Source: Streptomyces cadmiisoli (GTDB lineage: Bacteria > Actinomycetota > Actinomycetes > Streptomycetales > Streptomycetaceae). From it: 64,000 bases of DNA. How positions within the stretch are numbered: the first letter of the stretch is position 1; each line of letters starts with the position of its first letter. The DNA lies in the NCBI RefSeq assembly GCF_003261055.1, contig NZ_CP030073.1, positions 3,906,001-3,970,000 on the forward strand. Reading direction: 5' to 3'. This document shows positions 49,145 through 59,323 of the stretch, piece after piece. Under the pieces are notes generated by a model. That model saw nothing but the letters and a program-made list of their open reading frames with translations, was not told where the DNA came from and made no database searches. Both the position numbers and the translations under genes were made by a program.

Positions 49145-49178
49145 CGGGCGATACGACCCGAAGGAGTCGTACCGCCCG
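49145..49178 (-). terminator. Hairpin between rpsK and rpoA
   Basis: 13-bp stem with one G-U pair (49145-49157 with 49166-49178) and an 8-nt loop, 33 nt past the rpsK stop. It may reduce read-through or stabilise the upstream mRNA. Confidence 0.6.
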
Positions 49179-49210
49179 AAAACCTCAGACCAAGCGGCCT
49201 GCGTCGAAGA

Positions 49211-49615
49211 TCAGACGCGGCGGCGCTTGGGCGGACGGCAGCCGTTGTGCGGGGTCGGGGTGACGTCCTGGATGGAGCCGACCTCGAGACCCGTCGCCTG
49301 GAGGGAGCGGATCGCGGTCTCACGACCGGAGCCCGGGCCCTTGACGAACACGTCGACCTTGCGCATGCCGTGCTCCTGGGCGCGGCGGGCAGCCGACTCG
49401 GCGGCCATCTGCGCGGCGAACGGCGTGGACTTCCGGGAGCCCTTGAAGCCGACGTGGCCGGCGGAGGCCCAGGAGATCACGTTGCCGGACGGGTCCGTGA
49501 TGGAGACGATCGTGTTGTTGAACGTGCTCTTGATGTGCGCGTGGCCGTGAGCGACGTTCTTCTTTTCCTTGCGGCGCACCTTCTTGGCAGCGCCCTGACG
49601 TCCCTTGGGGGGCAT
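49211..49615 (-). CDS. rpsK: 30S ribosomal protein S11
   Basis: 134 residues. [35 protein letters not shown] and the C-terminal [18 protein letters not shown] end are diagnostic. Follows rpsM by 65 nt in the alpha operon. Confidence 0.98.
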   Translation of the reverse strand: MPPKGRQGAAKKVRRKEKKNVAHGHAHIKSTFNNTIVSITDPSGNVISWASAGHVGFKGSRKSTPFAAQMAAESAARRAQEHGMRKVDVFVKGPGSGRETAIRSLQATGLEVGSIQDVTPTPHNGCRPPKRRRV

Positions 49616-49680
49616 CTACTAACTCCTACGGGAGGTGGTCGGTCCTACAGCGAAGACCGTGGACAGGTGTCCGCTGCGGA

Positions 49681-50061
49681 CTACTTCTTGCCCGGCTTCT
49701 TCTTGCCGGCGATGGCGCGACGCGGGCCCTTGCGGGTGCGAGCGTTCGTGCTGGTGCGCTGACCGCGGACGGGCAGACCACGACGGTGACGCAGACCCTG
49801 GTAGCAGCCGATCTCGACCTTGCGGCGGATGTCGGCCTGGATCTCGCGACGAAGGTCACCCTCGGTCTTGATGTTGTTGTCGACGAACTCGCGGATCGCG
49901 ACGAGCTGCTCCTCGGAGAGGTCGCGGACGCGGGTGTTCGGGTCGACGCCGGTCGCGGCCAGCGTCTGCTGCGCAAGGGTCCGGCCGATGCCGAACACGT
50001 AGGTGAGGGCGACCTCCACGCGCTTTTCGCGCGGGATGTCAACACCGGAAACGCGTGCCAT
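49681..50061 (-). CDS. rpsM: 30S ribosomal protein S13
   Basis: 126 residues: [20 protein letters not shown], the [15 protein letters not shown] motif and a basic C-terminus KKKPGKK. Start ATG at 50061. A 192-nt gap (50062-50253) separates it from rpmJ; nothing beyond leader sequence is evident there. Confidence 0.98.
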   Translation of the reverse strand: MARVSGVDIPREKRVEVALTYVFGIGRTLAQQTLAATGVDPNTRVRDLSEEQLVAIREFVDNNIKTEGDLRREIQADIRRKVEIGCYQGLRHRRGLPVRGQRTSTNARTRKGPRRAIAGKKKPGKK

Positions 50062-50253
50062 TCAATGGCTCCAGTTGATCTTCGGAGGTCTTCCGCAGAA
50101 CCGACTCCCAGCCGCCGTACCAGGTACGAACTGGGTCCCCGGCCTCCGAACCGGGGGTATCAGACCTGAACGCTCAGGATCTGGATTCTGCGTATGAACA
50201 TATTCAGCTCGCGTCGCGCGAATCTCTGCGATGCAGAGGGAAAGGTCCTGCGG

Positions 50254-50367
50254 TCAGCCCTGGCGCTGCTTGTGGCGCGGGTTGTCGCAGATGACCATGA
50301 CCCGACCGTGACGGCGGATCACCCTGCACTTGTCGCAGATCTTCTTGACGCTCGGCTTGACCTTCAT
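50254..50367 (-). CDS. rpmJ: 50S ribosomal protein L36 (zinc-binding form)
   Basis: 37 residues, found by direct reading. Zinc ribbon ligands C11, C14, C27 and H32 are all present ([25 protein letters not shown]), so this is the C+ paralogue. ATG at 50367, stop at 50254. Lies between infA and rpsM as usual. Confidence 0.95.
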   Translation of the reverse strand: MKVKPSVKKICDKCRVIRRHGRVMVICDNPRHKQRQG

Positions 50368-50427
50368 TGGGTGAGGTTCTCCGGGTCAGTTGCCGACGGT
50401 CCCGATCACACGGGCCCGGGGCAAGAT

Positions 50428-50649
50428 CTACTTGTACCGGTAGACGATCCGGCCACGCGTCAGGTCGTACGGAGACAACTCCACCACGACCCGGTCGTCA
50501 GGGAGGATGCGGATGTAGTGCATACGCATCTTGCCGCTGATGTGTGCCAGGACCTGGTGGCCGTTCTGGAGCTCGACCTTGAACATGGCGTTCGGCAGAG
50601 ACTCGACGACAGTGCCCTCGATCTCGATGGCACCTTGCTTCTTGGCCAC
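50428..50649 (-). CDS. infA: Translation initiation factor IF-1
   Basis: 73-residue OB-fold protein: [20 protein letters not shown] and [20 protein letters not shown] are diagnostic. GTG at 50649 follows AAGGGCG; the longer frame to 50715 is not family-like. 61 nt upstream of rpmJ. Confidence 0.97.
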   Translation of the reverse strand: MAKKQGAIEIEGTVVESLPNAMFKVELQNGHQVLAHISGKMRMHYIRILPDDRVVVELSPYDLTRGRIVYRYK

Positions 50650-50790
50650 GCTTCGCCCTTCGAATCGACTACCTTGATCGACTCCGTACGAGCGCATGCG
50701 GACATGCGGATGCACGAGAGCCGACGAGTCAGTCTACGTCAGCGCACCCTGAAAGACGAATCGGGGAAGTCTGCCCCACGCCGGAGATCG

Positions 50791-51627
50791 TTATGCAAGG
50801 GGGTCCGGGGCAGCGGTGACACCGTGCTCCGCCAGCTTGGCGCGGCCCCCGTCGGGAGCGGTGAGCACCAGCGGCCCCTGCTCGGTGAGGGCGACGGAGT
50901 GCTCCCAGTGCGAGGACCAGGTCCCGTCGGTGGTGACGACCGTCCAGTCGTCGCTCAGGACCTCCGTCTTCGGGGTCCCCAGCGACACCATGGGCTCGAT
51001 GGCCAGACAGAGCCCCGGGACCAGCTTCGGCCCCTTGCCCCGGCGCCGCTCGACGTAGTTCAGCAGGTGCGGGTCCATGTGCATCTCGGTGCCGATGCCG
51101 TGGCCGCCGTAGTCCTCGACGATGCCGTAGCGGCCGCCGCCCGGCTTCGGCTGGCGGCGGATGTAGGTCTCGATGGCGCGCGAGACGTCGACGAGCCGGT
51201 GGCCCTGCTTCATCGCGGCGATACCGGCCCACATCGACTCCTCGGTCACCCGGGAGAGTTCGATCAGCTCCGGAGCGTGACCCGAGCCCACGAAGGCCGT
51301 GTAGGCGGCGTCACCGTGCCAGCCGTCCACGATCGCGCCGGCGTCGATGGAGATGACGTCCCCGTCCTTGAGGACGACGTCCTCGGACGGGATCCCGTGC
51401 ACGACCACCTCGTTGACCGAGGTGCAGATCGTCGCCGGGAAGCCGCCGTATCCGAGGAAGTTCGACTTGGCACCGTGCTCCGCGAGCACCTTGCGCGCGA
51501 CCTCGTCCAGGTCCTTGGTGCTGGCGCCCGGCACGGCCGCCTCACGGGTGGCCGCGTGGATCGCGGCAACGACCAGCCCCGCCTCTCGCATCTTGGCGAT
51601 CTGCTCGGGGGTCTTGATCTGCACCAT
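50791..51627 (-). CDS. map: Methionine aminopeptidase, type I
   Basis: 278 residues. The five metal ligands are visible: two Asp in SIDAGAIVDGWHGDAA, His in GHGIGTEMH, Glu in AIEPMV and Glu in WEHSVALTEQG. ATG at 51627. Follows adk across 163 nt that contain a large hairpin. Confidence 0.96.
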   Translation of the reverse strand: MVQIKTPEQIAKMREAGLVVAAIHAATREAAVPGASTKDLDEVARKVLAEHGAKSNFLGYGGFPATICTSVNEVVVHGIPSEDVVLKDGDVISIDAGAIVDGWHGDAAYTAFVGSGHAPELIELSRVTEESMWAGIAAMKQGHRLVDVSRAIETYIRRQPKPGGGRYGIVEDYGGHGIGTEMHMDPHLLNYVERRRGKGPKLVPGLCLAIEPMVSLGTPKTEVLSDDWTVVTTDGTWSSHWEHSVALTEQGPLVLTAPDGGRAKLAEHGVTAAPDPLA

Positions 51628-51731
51628 GAGGGCGACGGCCTTTCTGGACCGGTGGAGACGGACGCATTCAACGATACGGGCAGTGGGACTCCGTCACGCC
51701 GCGCGCAGCCGCGCCGAGCGCGCCACCCCCC

Positions 51732-51782
51732 ACGCAGCAGCCGCGGCCCCCTCGGAAGGGGACCGCGGCCCGAAAGCTGCGT
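51732..51782 (-). terminator. Two-part hairpin between adk and map
   Basis: Outer arms ACGCAGC/GCTGCGT (51732-51738, 51776-51782) enclose an 11-bp GC-rich stem with one bulge (51740-51750, 51758-51769). It begins 9 nt past the adk stop and may terminate or attenuate. Confidence 0.65.
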
Positions 51783-51790
51783 ACGGACGA

Positions 51791-52453
51791 CTACTGGTCG
51801 TCGTCGTCGCGCTTGAGCGCCTCCAGGGCGCGCTGCGTGACGTCGTCGACCGGGCCGAGCGCGGAGATGGTCACGACCAGCCCCTGCGCCCTGTAGTAGT
51901 CGATGATCGGCTCGGTCTGCGTGTGGTAGACCTCCAGCCGCTTGCGGACCGTCTCCTCGGAGTCGTCGTCGCGCTGGTACAGCTCGCCGCCGCAGACGTC
52001 GCAGACGCCGTCCTGCTTCGGAGCGCTGTACGTCACGTGGAAGACGTGGCTGGAGTCCTTCCGGCAGACGCGCCGGCCGGCGATCCGCTTGACGACCTCG
52101 TCCTCGGGGGCCTCCAGGTCGAGCACCGCGTCCAGCTTGATGCCCTCGGACTGAAGCAGTTCGTCCAGCGCCCCGGCCTGAGAGACGTTGCGCGGGAAGC
52201 CGTCCAGCAGGAAGCCGTTCTCGGCGTCCGGCTGCTCCATGCGGTCCTTCGCCATGGCGATGGTGACCTCGTCGGGCACCAGGTTGCCGGCGTCCATGTA
52301 GGACTTCGCCAGCTTGCCCAGGTCCGTCTGCCGGCTGATGTTGGCCCGGAACAGATCGCCCGTGGAGATGTGCGGGATCGACAGCTTCTCGGCGAGGCGT
52401 GTGGCCTGCGTACCCTTGCCCGCGCCCGGCGGCCCGACGAGGACGATTCGCAT
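51791..52453 (-). CDS. adk: Adenylate kinase
   Basis: 220 residues with P-loop [18 protein letters not shown] and a long LID that carries Cys residues (RRVC, CDVCGG), consistent with a zinc-stabilised LID. The start codon overlaps the secY stop by one base (TGATG), indicating coupled translation. C-terminus is acidic. Confidence 0.96.
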   Translation of the reverse strand: MRIVLVGPPGAGKGTQATRLAEKLSIPHISTGDLFRANISRQTDLGKLAKSYMDAGNLVPDEVTIAMAKDRMEQPDAENGFLLDGFPRNVSQAGALDELLQSEGIKLDAVLDLEAPEDEVVKRIAGRRVCRKDSSHVFHVTYSAPKQDGVCDVCGGELYQRDDDSEETVRKRLEVYHTQTEPIIDYYRAQGLVVTISALGPVDDVTQRALEALKRDDDDQ

Positions 52454-53766
52454 CAGCGGAGGAACCCTTCGTAATTGCGCTGCTGGAGCTGGCTCTCGAT
52501 CTGCTTCACCGTTTCGAGGCCGACACCCACGATGATCAGGATGCTGGTCCCGCCGAACGGGAAGTTCTGGCTTGCACCGAAGCCGACCAACGCCATCGTC
52601 GGTACGAGAGCGATCAGACCCAGATACAGCGAGCCCGGCCAGGTGATGCGGTTGAGTACGTAACTCAGGTACTCAGCCGTCGGTCGGCCAGCCCGGATGC
52701 CCGGGATGAAGCCACCATACTTCTTCATGTTGTCCGCGACTTCCTCGGGGTTGAAGGAGATCGCCACGTAGAAGAACGCGAAGAAAACAATGAGCAAGAA
52801 GTACAGCGAGATGTAAATCGGGTGATCGCCACGGACGAGGTGGGCCTCGATCCAGGCCTTCCATTCGGAGTTTCCGCTGGAGAACTGCGCGATCAGAGCC
52901 GGGATGTAGAGCAGCGACGAGGCGAAGATGACGGGGATCACACCCGCCTGGTTCACCTTGAGGGGGATGTAGGTCGACGTGCCGCCGTAGGACCGGCGGC
53001 CGATCATCCGCTTGGCGTACTGCACCGGGATGCGGCGCTGGGCCTGCTCGACGAAGACCACCAGGCCGACCATGAACAGGCCGACGAGGATGACCGTGCC
53101 GAACTCGATCCAGCCGTCGGCCAGCGAGCCCTGCTGCTTGATGGCCCACAGGGCGGCGGGGAAGGTGGCGGCGATCGAGATGAACATCAGGATCGACATG
53201 CCGTTGCCGATGCCGCGGTCGGTGATCAGCTCACCGAGCCACATGACGACGGCCGTACCGGCGGTCATCGTGATGACCATGGTGATGGTGACGAAGATCG
53301 ACTGGTCCGGGACGATCTGGTTCGCCACCGGGCAGCCGCTGAAGAGAGCGCCGCTGCGGGCGGTCGCCACCAGGCCGGTGCCCTGGAGGATCGCCAACGC
53401 GACGGTCAGGTAACGGGTGTACTGCGTGATCTTCGCCGTGCCGGCCTGGCCCTCCTTCTTGAGGGCTTCCAGGCGCGGAATCACCACCGTCAGCAGCTGG
53501 AGGATGATGCTCGCTGTGATGTACGGCATGATGCCGAGCGCGAAGATCGTGATCTGCAGCAGCGCGCCGCCACTGAACATGTTCACCAGACCGAACAGGC
53601 CCTGGTTGCCCTTGGCCACGTCGATACAGGTTTGGACGTTCTGGTAGTCGACACCCGGGATCGGGATGTGCGTACCGATCCGGTACACCACAATGATGCC
53701 GAGCGTGAAGAGCAGCTTCTTGCGCAGGTCGGGCGTCTTGAACGCCCGGGCGAACGCGGTGAGCAC
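52453..53766 (-). CDS. secY: Protein translocase subunit SecY
   Basis: 437 residues with ten predicted membrane helices; [18 protein letters not shown] start of helix 1 region (here [14 protein letters not shown]), [15 protein letters not shown] and [20 protein letters not shown] are diagnostic. ATG at 53766. A 234-nt gap with two hairpins separates it from rplO, so a secY-adk promoter may lie there. Confidence 0.98.
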   Translation of the reverse strand: MLTAFARAFKTPDLRKKLLFTLGIIVVYRIGTHIPIPGVDYQNVQTCIDVAKGNQGLFGLVNMFSGGALLQITIFALGIMPYITASIILQLLTVVIPRLEALKKEGQAGTAKITQYTRYLTVALAILQGTGLVATARSGALFSGCPVANQIVPDQSIFVTITMVITMTAGTAVVMWLGELITDRGIGNGMSILMFISIAATFPAALWAIKQQGSLADGWIEFGTVILVGLFMVGLVVFVEQAQRRIPVQYAKRMIGRRSYGGTSTYIPLKVNQAGVIPVIFASSLLYIPALIAQFSSGNSEWKAWIEAHLVRGDHPIYISLYFLLIVFFAFFYVAISFNPEEVADNMKKYGGFIPGIRAGRPTAEYLSYVLNRITWPGSLYLGLIALVPTMALVGFGASQNFPFGGTSILIIVGVGLETVKQIESQLQQRNYEGFLR

Positions 53767-53881
53767 GGTGCCTCCTGCGACCCCCGCGCAACTGCGTCAA
53801 GGGTGACGGTCTTGAGGTTCGACTAATACGTAACGGTCAACTGCCGCTCAGAGTGCCCCAGGTTCGGCACGCTGTGAAAGT

Positions 53882-53916
53882 TGGCAGTGCAGGCCACCTT
53901 ACCCGCGGCACTGCCA
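53882..53916 (-). terminator. Hairpin in the rplO-secY gap, second
   Basis: 9-bp stem TGGCAGTGC/GCACTGCCA with a 17-nt loop, about 116 nt before the secY start. Confidence 0.5.
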
Positions 53917-53931
53917 CCCTTGGAACGACCA

Positions 53932-53965
53932 ACCGGGGATACCCCATTTGTGGGGTATCCCCGGT
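53932..53965 (-). terminator. Hairpin in the rplO-secY gap, first
   Basis: Perfect 15-bp stem (53932-53946 with 53951-53965) with a 4-nt loop, 36 nt past the rplO stop. Confidence 0.8.
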
Positions 53966-54000
53966 CGGGATCGCTCAAGTCATCAAGACGCCTGAAGGGT

Positions 54001-54456
54001 TCAGACGAGCTCGGTGACGGTGCCGCCGGCGGCGGCGATCTTCTCCTTGGCGGACCCGGAGACGGCGTCGACCGTCACCTGGAGCGCCACGGAGACCTCG
54101 CCCTGGCCGAGGACCTTGACAAGGCTGTTCTTGCGCACGGCACCCTTGGCCACGAGACCCTCGACCGTGACCTCGCCACCCTCGGGGTAGAGCTCGGCCA
54201 GCTTGTCGAGGTTCACGACCTGGTACTCGGTCTTGAACGGGTTCTTGAAGCCCTTCAGCTTCGGGAGGCGCATGTGGAGCGGCATCTGGCCGCCCTCGAA
54301 GCGCTCCGGAACCTGGTAACGGGCCTTGGTGCCCTTGGTACCACGACCGGCCGTCTTACCCTTCGACGCCTCACCACGACCGACACGGGTCTTCGCGGTC
54401 TTGGCGCCGGGGGCGGGACGGAGGTTGTGGATCTTGAGCGGGTTCTGCTCCGCCAT
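54001..54456 (-). CDS. rplO: 50S ribosomal protein L15
   Basis: 151 residues: [20 protein letters not shown] and the [15 protein letters not shown] segment. Starts 2 nt after rpmD and ends ahead of the hairpins before secY. Confidence 0.97.
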   Translation of the reverse strand: MAEQNPLKIHNLRPAPGAKTAKTRVGRGEASKGKTAGRGTKGTKARYQVPERFEGGQMPLHMRLPKLKGFKNPFKTEYQVVNLDKLAELYPEGGEVTVEGLVAKGAVRKNSLVKVLGQGEVSVALQVTVDAVSGSAKEKIAAAGGTVTELV

Positions 54457-54458
54457 GA

Positions 54459-54641
54459 TCAGTCGACCTCCTCGACCGTCACGAGGTGGCGGACGGTGTG
54501 CACCATGCCGCGGAACTCGGGGCGGTCCTCCTTGACGACCTGCGTGTTGATGCCCTTGAGACCAAGGGAACGCAGCGTGTCACGGTGGTTCTGCTTGCTG
54601 CCGATGTAGGACTTGACCTGCGTGATCTTGAGCTGCGCCAT
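54459..54641 (-). CDS. rpmD: 50S ribosomal protein L30
   Basis: 60 residues from the ATG at 54641 ([30 protein letters not shown]). The longer open frame to 54833 runs through rpsE and is rejected. Begins 2 nt after the rpsE stop. Confidence 0.97.
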   Translation of the reverse strand: MAQLKITQVKSYIGSKQNHRDTLRSLGLKGINTQVVKEDRPEFRGMVHTVRHLVTVEEVD

Positions 54642-54643
54642 GA

Positions 54644-55249
54644 TTACGCACCCGCCCCGGCACGCGCACGCAGCAGAGCGGCGGGCGCGACGTCCTCGAG
54701 CGGCAGACCACGGCGAGCCGCGATCTCCTCGGGACGCTGCAGACCCTTCAGGGCCTCCACGGTCGCGTGCACGATGTTGATCGCGTTGTCGGAGCCGAGC
54801 GACTTCGACAGCACGTCGTGGATACCGGCGCACTCCAGGACGGCACGCACGGGACCACCGGCGATAACACCGGTACCCGGCGAAGCCGGCTTGAGGAGGA
54901 CAACACCGGCAGCCTTCTCACCCTGGATGGGGTGAGGGATGGTGCCCTGGATCCGGGGGACCTTGAAGAAGTGCTTCTTGGCCTCCTCAACACCCTTGGC
55001 GATGGCGGCCGGCACCTCCTTGGCCTTGCCGTATCCGACACCCACGGTGCCGTCACCGTCGCCCACCACGACCAGCGCGGTAAAGCTGAAGCGACGACCA
55101 CCCTTCACAACCTTGGCGACGCGGTTGATCGCGACAACGCGCTCAACGTACGCGGTCTTCTCGGCGGCAGCAGCGCCGCCGTCACGGCCCTTCCGGTCCC
55201 GCCGCTCGCCGCCACCGGCACCGCCACCGCGGCGCTGGGGTCCAGCCAT
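54644..55249 (-). CDS. rpsE: 30S ribosomal protein S5
   Basis: 201 residues. A Gly/Arg-rich N-terminal extension (about 30) precedes the core [34 protein letters not shown] and [13 protein letters not shown]. Length exceeds the E. coli protein because of both ends. Confidence 0.97.
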   Translation of the reverse strand: MAGPQRRGGGAGGGERRDRKGRDGGAAAAEKTAYVERVVAINRVAKVVKGGRRFSFTALVVVGDGDGTVGVGYGKAKEVPAAIAKGVEEAKKHFFKVPRIQGTIPHPIQGEKAAGVVLLKPASPGTGVIAGGPVRAVLECAGIHDVLSKSLGSDNAINIVHATVEALKGLQRPEEIAARRGLPLEDVAPAALLRARAGAGA

Positions 55250-55286
55250 TGGATTTACCTCTTTCTATTCCGCTAGCTACGGCGGC

Positions 55287-55670
55287 TCAGAACTTGAGCC
55301 CGGCTTCGCGGGCGGCGTCCGCCAAGGCGGCGATGCGCCCGGCGTACTGGTTGCCACCACGGTCGAAAACGACGGCCTCGACACCGGCGGCCTTGGCGCG
55401 CTCGGCGACGAGAGCGCCGACCTGCTTGGCCTGCGTGGACTTGTCGCCCTCGCCACCGCGGATCGAAGTGTCCAGGGTGGACGCCGACGCCACGGTGTGG
55501 CCCTTCAGGTCGTCGATCACCTGCGCCACGATGTGGCGGTTGGAGCGGGTCACGACGAGACGGGGACGCTCCGCCGTACCGTTGATCCGCTTGCGGATCC
55601 GGATGTGACGGCGCTTGATCGCGGCGCGCTTGTAGGCGTCGCCCTTCAGGATCTTCTGCCCGTATGCCAT
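55287..55670 (-). CDS. rplR: 50S ribosomal protein L18
   Basis: 127 residues; 5S rRNA-binding L18 with [15 protein letters not shown] and C-terminal [20 protein letters not shown]. Starts 3 nt after rplF. Confidence 0.97.
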   Translation of the reverse strand: MAYGQKILKGDAYKRAAIKRRHIRIRKRINGTAERPRLVVTRSNRHIVAQVIDDLKGHTVASASTLDTSIRGGEGDKSTQAKQVGALVAERAKAAGVEAVVFDRGGNQYAGRIAALADAAREAGLKF

Positions 55671-55673
55671 GGC

Positions 55674-56213
55674 TTACTTACCCGCCTTTCCGACCTTGCG
55701 GCGGATGACTTCGCCCTCGTACTTGACACCCTTGGCCTTGTACGGGTCGGGCTTGCGCAGCTTGCGGATGTTGGCCGCAACCTCGCCGACCTTCTGCTTG
55801 TCGATGCCCTCGACCGAGAAGCGGGTCGGGGTCTCCACCTTGAAGGTGATGCCCTCGGGCGCCTCGACGGTGATCGGGTGGCTGTAGCCGAGCGCGAACT
55901 CGAGGTTCGAGCCCTTGGCCGTCACGCGGTAACCGACACCGCTGATTTCGAGCTTCTTCACGTAACCCTGGGTCACGCCGGTGATCATGTTCGCCACCAG
56001 CGTGCGGGACAGGCCGTGCAGGGCCTTGTTCTGACGCTCGTCGTTGGGGCGGGTGACGCTGAGCACGCCGTCCTCACCCTTGGCGATGTCGATCGGCGCT
56101 ACGACGGTGTGGGTCAGCGAGCCCTTGGGGCCCTTGACCGAAACCGTACGGCCGTCGATGGTGACGTCCACGCCGGCGGGAACCGCGATGGGGAGCTTGC
56201 CGATGCGCGACAT
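55674..56213 (-). CDS. rplF: 50S ribosomal protein L6
   Basis: 179 residues, two L6 repeats: [20 protein letters not shown] in the first and [14 protein letters not shown] at the C-terminus. Normal length; 24 nt after rpsH. Confidence 0.97.
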   Translation of the reverse strand: MSRIGKLPIAVPAGVDVTIDGRTVSVKGPKGSLTHTVVAPIDIAKGEDGVLSVTRPNDERQNKALHGLSRTLVANMITGVTQGYVKKLEISGVGYRVTAKGSNLEFALGYSHPITVEAPEGITFKVETPTRFSVEGIDKQKVGEVAANIRKLRKPDPYKAKGVKYEGEVIRRKVGKAGK

Positions 56214-56237
56214 AGCTGTTTCCTCCGTTCCCTTCCG

Positions 56238-56636
56238 CTACCAGACGTAGGCGAGGACTTCCCCACCCACGCCCTTCTTGCCGGCCTGCTTGTCGGTGAG
56301 GAGCCCGTGAGACGTGGAGATGATCGCCACGCCGAGGCCGCCGAGCACCTTCGGCAGGTTGGTGGACTTCGCGTAGACCCGGAGACCGGGCTTGGAGATC
56401 CGCTTGATGCCCGCGATGGAGCGCTCACGGTTGGGGCCGAACTTCAGCTCCAGGACGAGGCTCTTGCCGACCTCGGCGTCCTCGACCTTCCAGCCCGTGA
56501 TGAAGCCCTCCTGCTGGAGGATCTCCGCGATGTGCGACTTGATCTTCGAGTGCGGCATCGCCACGGTGTCGTGGTACGCCGAGTTCGCGTTCCGCAGACG
56601 CGTGAGCATGTCTGCGATCGGATCAGTCATGGTCAT
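56238..56636 (-). CDS. rpsH: 30S ribosomal protein S8
   Basis: 132 residues from the ATG at 56636 ([18 protein letters not shown]); C-terminus [20 protein letters not shown]. An upstream in-frame start at 56681 is not family-like. A 211-nt gap (56637-56847) separates it from rpsN, larger than any other in this part of the cluster; I see no gene there. Confidence 0.97.
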   Translation of the reverse strand: MTMTDPIADMLTRLRNANSAYHDTVAMPHSKIKSHIAEILQQEGFITGWKVEDAEVGKSLVLELKFGPNRERSIAGIKRISKPGLRVYAKSTNLPKVLGGLGVAIISTSHGLLTDKQAGKKGVGGEVLAYVW

Positions 56637-56847
56637 GAATTGGCCTTCGGCCTCTCTCGCCGGGGTTTCCTGTTGCGCCATCCCTCTCCCCGATCCGAGA
56701 CGGGACGGGTGCGGCGCGGTGGACCTACGGCGTAGTAAGTCGTACGGGCGCGGCAGGCGCCCAACCCCACAAGCCTACGGCATGTGAAGTGGACGCTCTG
56801 CCGACCCAGATGCTTACCGAGAGCCTTGGGAATCCCGAATTACGGAA

Positions 56848-57033
56848 TTACCAGGAGCTCTTGGTCACGCCCGGCAGCTCGCCACGGTGAGCCATCTCAC
56901 GAAGGCACACGCGGCACAGGCCGAACTTGCGGTACACGGAGTGCGGGCGGCCACAGCGCTGGCAGCGGGTGTAGCCACGCACACCGAACTTCGGCTTACG
57001 AGCAGCCTTGGCAATCAGAGCCTTCTTCGCCAT
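56848..57033 (-). CDS. rpsN: 30S ribosomal protein S14, type Z (zinc)
   Basis: 61 residues with two CxxC pairs (CQRC, CRVC), the zinc-binding short form of S14. [18 protein letters not shown] is the start; GGAGG lies upstream across the rplE end. Follows rplE by 5 nt. Confidence 0.97.
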   Translation of the reverse strand: MAKKALIAKAARKPKFGVRGYTRCQRCGRPHSVYRKFGLCRVCLREMAHRGELPGVTKSSW

Positions 57034-57038
57034 CTCGC

Positions 57039-57596
57039 TCACGCCTCCTTGAACGGGAAGCCGAGGTGACGAAGGAGCGCACGGCCCTCAGCGTCGTTGG
57101 TCGCCGTGGTGACCACGGTGATGTCCATACCCCGGACGCGGTCGATCTTGTCCTGGTCGATCTCGTGGAACATGACCTGCTCCGTGAGACCGAAGGTGTA
57201 GTTGCCACGGCCGTCGAACTGCTTGGGGGACAGGCCGCGGAAGTCGCGGATGCGCGGCAGCGCGAGCGACAGGGTGCGGTCCAGGAACTCCCACATGCGG
57301 TCGCCACGGAGCGTGACGTGGGCACCGATCGGCTGACCCTCGCGCAGCTTGAACTGCGCGATGGACTTGCGGGCCTTGGTGACGGCCGGCTTCTGACCGG
57401 TGATCGTGGTGAGGTCGCGGATGGCTCCCTCGATCAGCTTGGAGTCGCGGGCGGCGTCGCCCACACCCATGTTGACCACGATCTTGACGAGGCCGGGGAT
57501 CTGCATGACGTTCTCGTAGGAGAACTCCTCACGCAGCTTGCCCGCGATCTCCTCGCGGTACTTCGTCTTCAGACGCGGAGTCGTGGTGGTAGCCAT
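57039..57596 (-). CDS. rplE: 50S ribosomal protein L5
   Basis: 185 residues: [18 protein letters not shown] and [20 protein letters not shown] are diagnostic. Its ATG shares a base with the rplX stop (TGATG). Confidence 0.97.
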   Translation of the reverse strand: MATTTTPRLKTKYREEIAGKLREEFSYENVMQIPGLVKIVVNMGVGDAARDSKLIEGAIRDLTTITGQKPAVTKARKSIAQFKLREGQPIGAHVTLRGDRMWEFLDRTLSLALPRIRDFRGLSPKQFDGRGNYTFGLTEQVMFHEIDQDKIDRVRGMDITVVTTATNDAEGRALLRHLGFPFKEA

Positions 57597-57919
57597 CAGA
57601 TGTCCTCACCCGTCCGCTTGGCAACGCGGATCTTGTTGCCTTCGTCGTCGAAGCGGTAACCGACGCGGGTCACGACCTTCTTGCCGTCCTTCTCGACGAC
57701 GAGCTGGACGTTGGACACGTGGATCGGGGCCTCGGTGGTCACGATGCCGCCGGCCTGCGAACCCCGGGCCGTCGGACCGGCCTTGGTGTGCTTCTTGACC
57801 CGGTTGACACCCTCGACCAGGACACGCTCGTCGCGCGGGAAAGCGGCAATGACCTTGCCCTGCTTGCCCTTGTCCTTACCGGTGATGACCTGGACCAGGT
57901 CGCCCTTCTTGATCTTCAT
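57596..57919 (-). CDS. rplX: 50S ribosomal protein L24
   Basis: 107 residues; KOW-motif start [20 protein letters not shown] and [12 protein letters not shown]. Follows rplN by 2 nt. Confidence 0.97.
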   Translation of the reverse strand: MKIKKGDLVQVITGKDKGKQGKVIAAFPRDERVLVEGVNRVKKHTKAGPTARGSQAGGIVTTEAPIHVSNVQLVVEKDGKKVVTRVGYRFDDEGNKIRVAKRTGEDI

Positions 57920-57921
57920 GC

Positions 57922-58290
57922 TTACAGCACCTCCGGCGCGAGCGAGATGATCTTCATGAACTTCTTCTCGCGCAGCTCACGGCCCACCGGGCCGAAGATA
58001 CGGGTGCCGCGAGGGTCGCCGTCGTTCTTCAGAATGACGGCGGCGTTCTCGTCGAAGCGGATGTACGAGCCGTCCGGACGGCGGCGCTCCTTGACGGTGC
58101 GAACGATGACCGCCTTGACGACGTCACCCTTCTTCACGTTGCCACCGGGGATCGCGTCCTTGACGGTGGCGACGATGACGTCACCGATACCCGCGTAGCG
58201 GCGACCGGAGCCACCGAGCACACGGATGCAAAGGATTTCCTTCGCACCAGTGTTGTCGGCGACACGCAGTCGCGACTCCTGCTGGATCAC
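57922..58290 (-). CDS. rplN: 50S ribosomal protein L14
   Basis: 122 residues starting at GTG 58290 with GGAGA 5 nt before it: [19 protein letters not shown], and C-terminal [16 protein letters not shown]. The longer frame upstream is an artefact of the rpsQ region. Confidence 0.97.
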   Translation of the reverse strand: MIQQESRLRVADNTGAKEILCIRVLGGSGRRYAGIGDVIVATVKDAIPGGNVKKGDVVKAVIVRTVKERRRPDGSYIRFDENAAVILKNDGDPRGTRIFGPVGRELREKKFMKIISLAPEVL

Positions 58291-58390
58291 GTCTATCTCC
58301 TGTTTGTCTGCCGGTTCCCCGGGAGCCGCCCAGCGAAGCGGCTCCCGGAGCCTGGCGGAACTGTCCTGCGAGGGATGCCCCGCAGGAGAA

Positions 58391-58675
58391 TTACTTGGCC
58401 TTCTCGAGGATCTCGACGACGCGCCAGCGCTTCGTCGCGGACAGCGGCCGGGTCTCCATGAGGAGGACGCGGTCGCCGACGCCCGCAGCGTTCTGCTCGT
58501 CGTGCGCCTTGAGCTTGTTCGTACGGCGGATGACCTTGCCGTACAGCGCGTGCTTGACGCGGTCCTCGACAGCGACGACGACGGTCTTGTCCATCTTGTC
58601 GCTGACGACGAGACCCTCACGGGTCTTGCGGAACCCGCGCGCCTCTGCGTTCTCAGTCACGTTCTTCTCGCTCAT
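58391..58675 (-). CDS. rpsQ: 30S ribosomal protein S17
   Basis: 94 residues with [20 protein letters not shown] and the [17 protein letters not shown] segment. Its start shares one base with the rpmC stop. The 100-nt gap to rplN is leader only. Confidence 0.97.
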   Translation of the reverse strand: MSEKNVTENAEARGFRKTREGLVVSDKMDKTVVVAVEDRVKHALYGKVIRRTNKLKAHDEQNAAGVGDRVLLMETRPLSATKRWRVVEILEKAK

Positions 58676-58899
58676 CAGGCGTTCTCCACCGTTTCGATGC
58701 CCAGCTCACGCTCGCGCATCAGGGTGTAGATCCGCGCGATGTCCTTGCGGACCGCCTTGAGACGGCCGTGGTTCTCGAGCTGGCCCGTCGCCGCCTGGAA
58801 GCGGAGGTTGAACAGCTCTTCCTTGGCCTCGCGAAGCTTCGCAAGAAGCTCCTCGTTGCCCAGCTCGCGCAGCTCGGACGCCTTGGTACCGGCCGACAT
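58675..58899 (-). CDS. rpmC: 50S ribosomal protein L29
   Basis: 74 residues, [20 protein letters not shown] and [17 protein letters not shown]. The ATG at 58899 overlaps the rplP stop (TGATG); a GTG at 58902 is an alternative one codon earlier. Confidence 0.96.
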   Translation of the reverse strand: MSAGTKASELRELGNEELLAKLREAKEELFNLRFQAATGQLENHGRLKAVRKDIARIYTLMRERELGIETVENA

Positions 58900-59318
58900 C
58901 ACGCTTCACCTGCCTCGCGCTTGACGATCCGGCACTTCATCGGCAGCTTGTGGGCCGCACGGGTCAGCGCCTCACGGGCGATCTTCTCGTTGGGGTACGA
59001 CAGCTCGAACATCACGCGTCCGGGCTTGACGTTGGCGATCCACCACTCCGGAGAACCCTTACCGGAACCCATGCGGGTCTCGGCGGGCTTCTTGGTGAGG
59101 GGACGGTCCGGGTAGATGTTGATCCAGACCTTGCCGCCACGCTTGATGTGACGGGTCATCGCGATACGAGCCGCCTCGATCTGGCGGTTCGTGACGTACG
59201 CCGGAGTCAGCGCCTGGATGCCGTACTCGCCGAACGCAACCTGCGTGCCGCCCTTGGCAGCGCCGGTGCGCTTCGGGTGGTGCTGCTTGCGGTGCTTGAC
59301 CCTACGGGGGATCAGCAT
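58899..59318 (-). CDS. rplP: 50S ribosomal protein L16
   Basis: 139 residues: [18 protein letters not shown] and [18 protein letters not shown]. Normal length; 5 nt after rpsC. Confidence 0.97.
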   Translation of the reverse strand: MLIPRRVKHRKQHHPKRTGAAKGGTQVAFGEYGIQALTPAYVTNRQIEAARIAMTRHIKRGGKVWINIYPDRPLTKKPAETRMGSGKGSPEWWIANVKPGRVMFELSYPNEKIAREALTRAAHKLPMKCRIVKREAGEA

Positions 59319-59323
59319 TTCGG

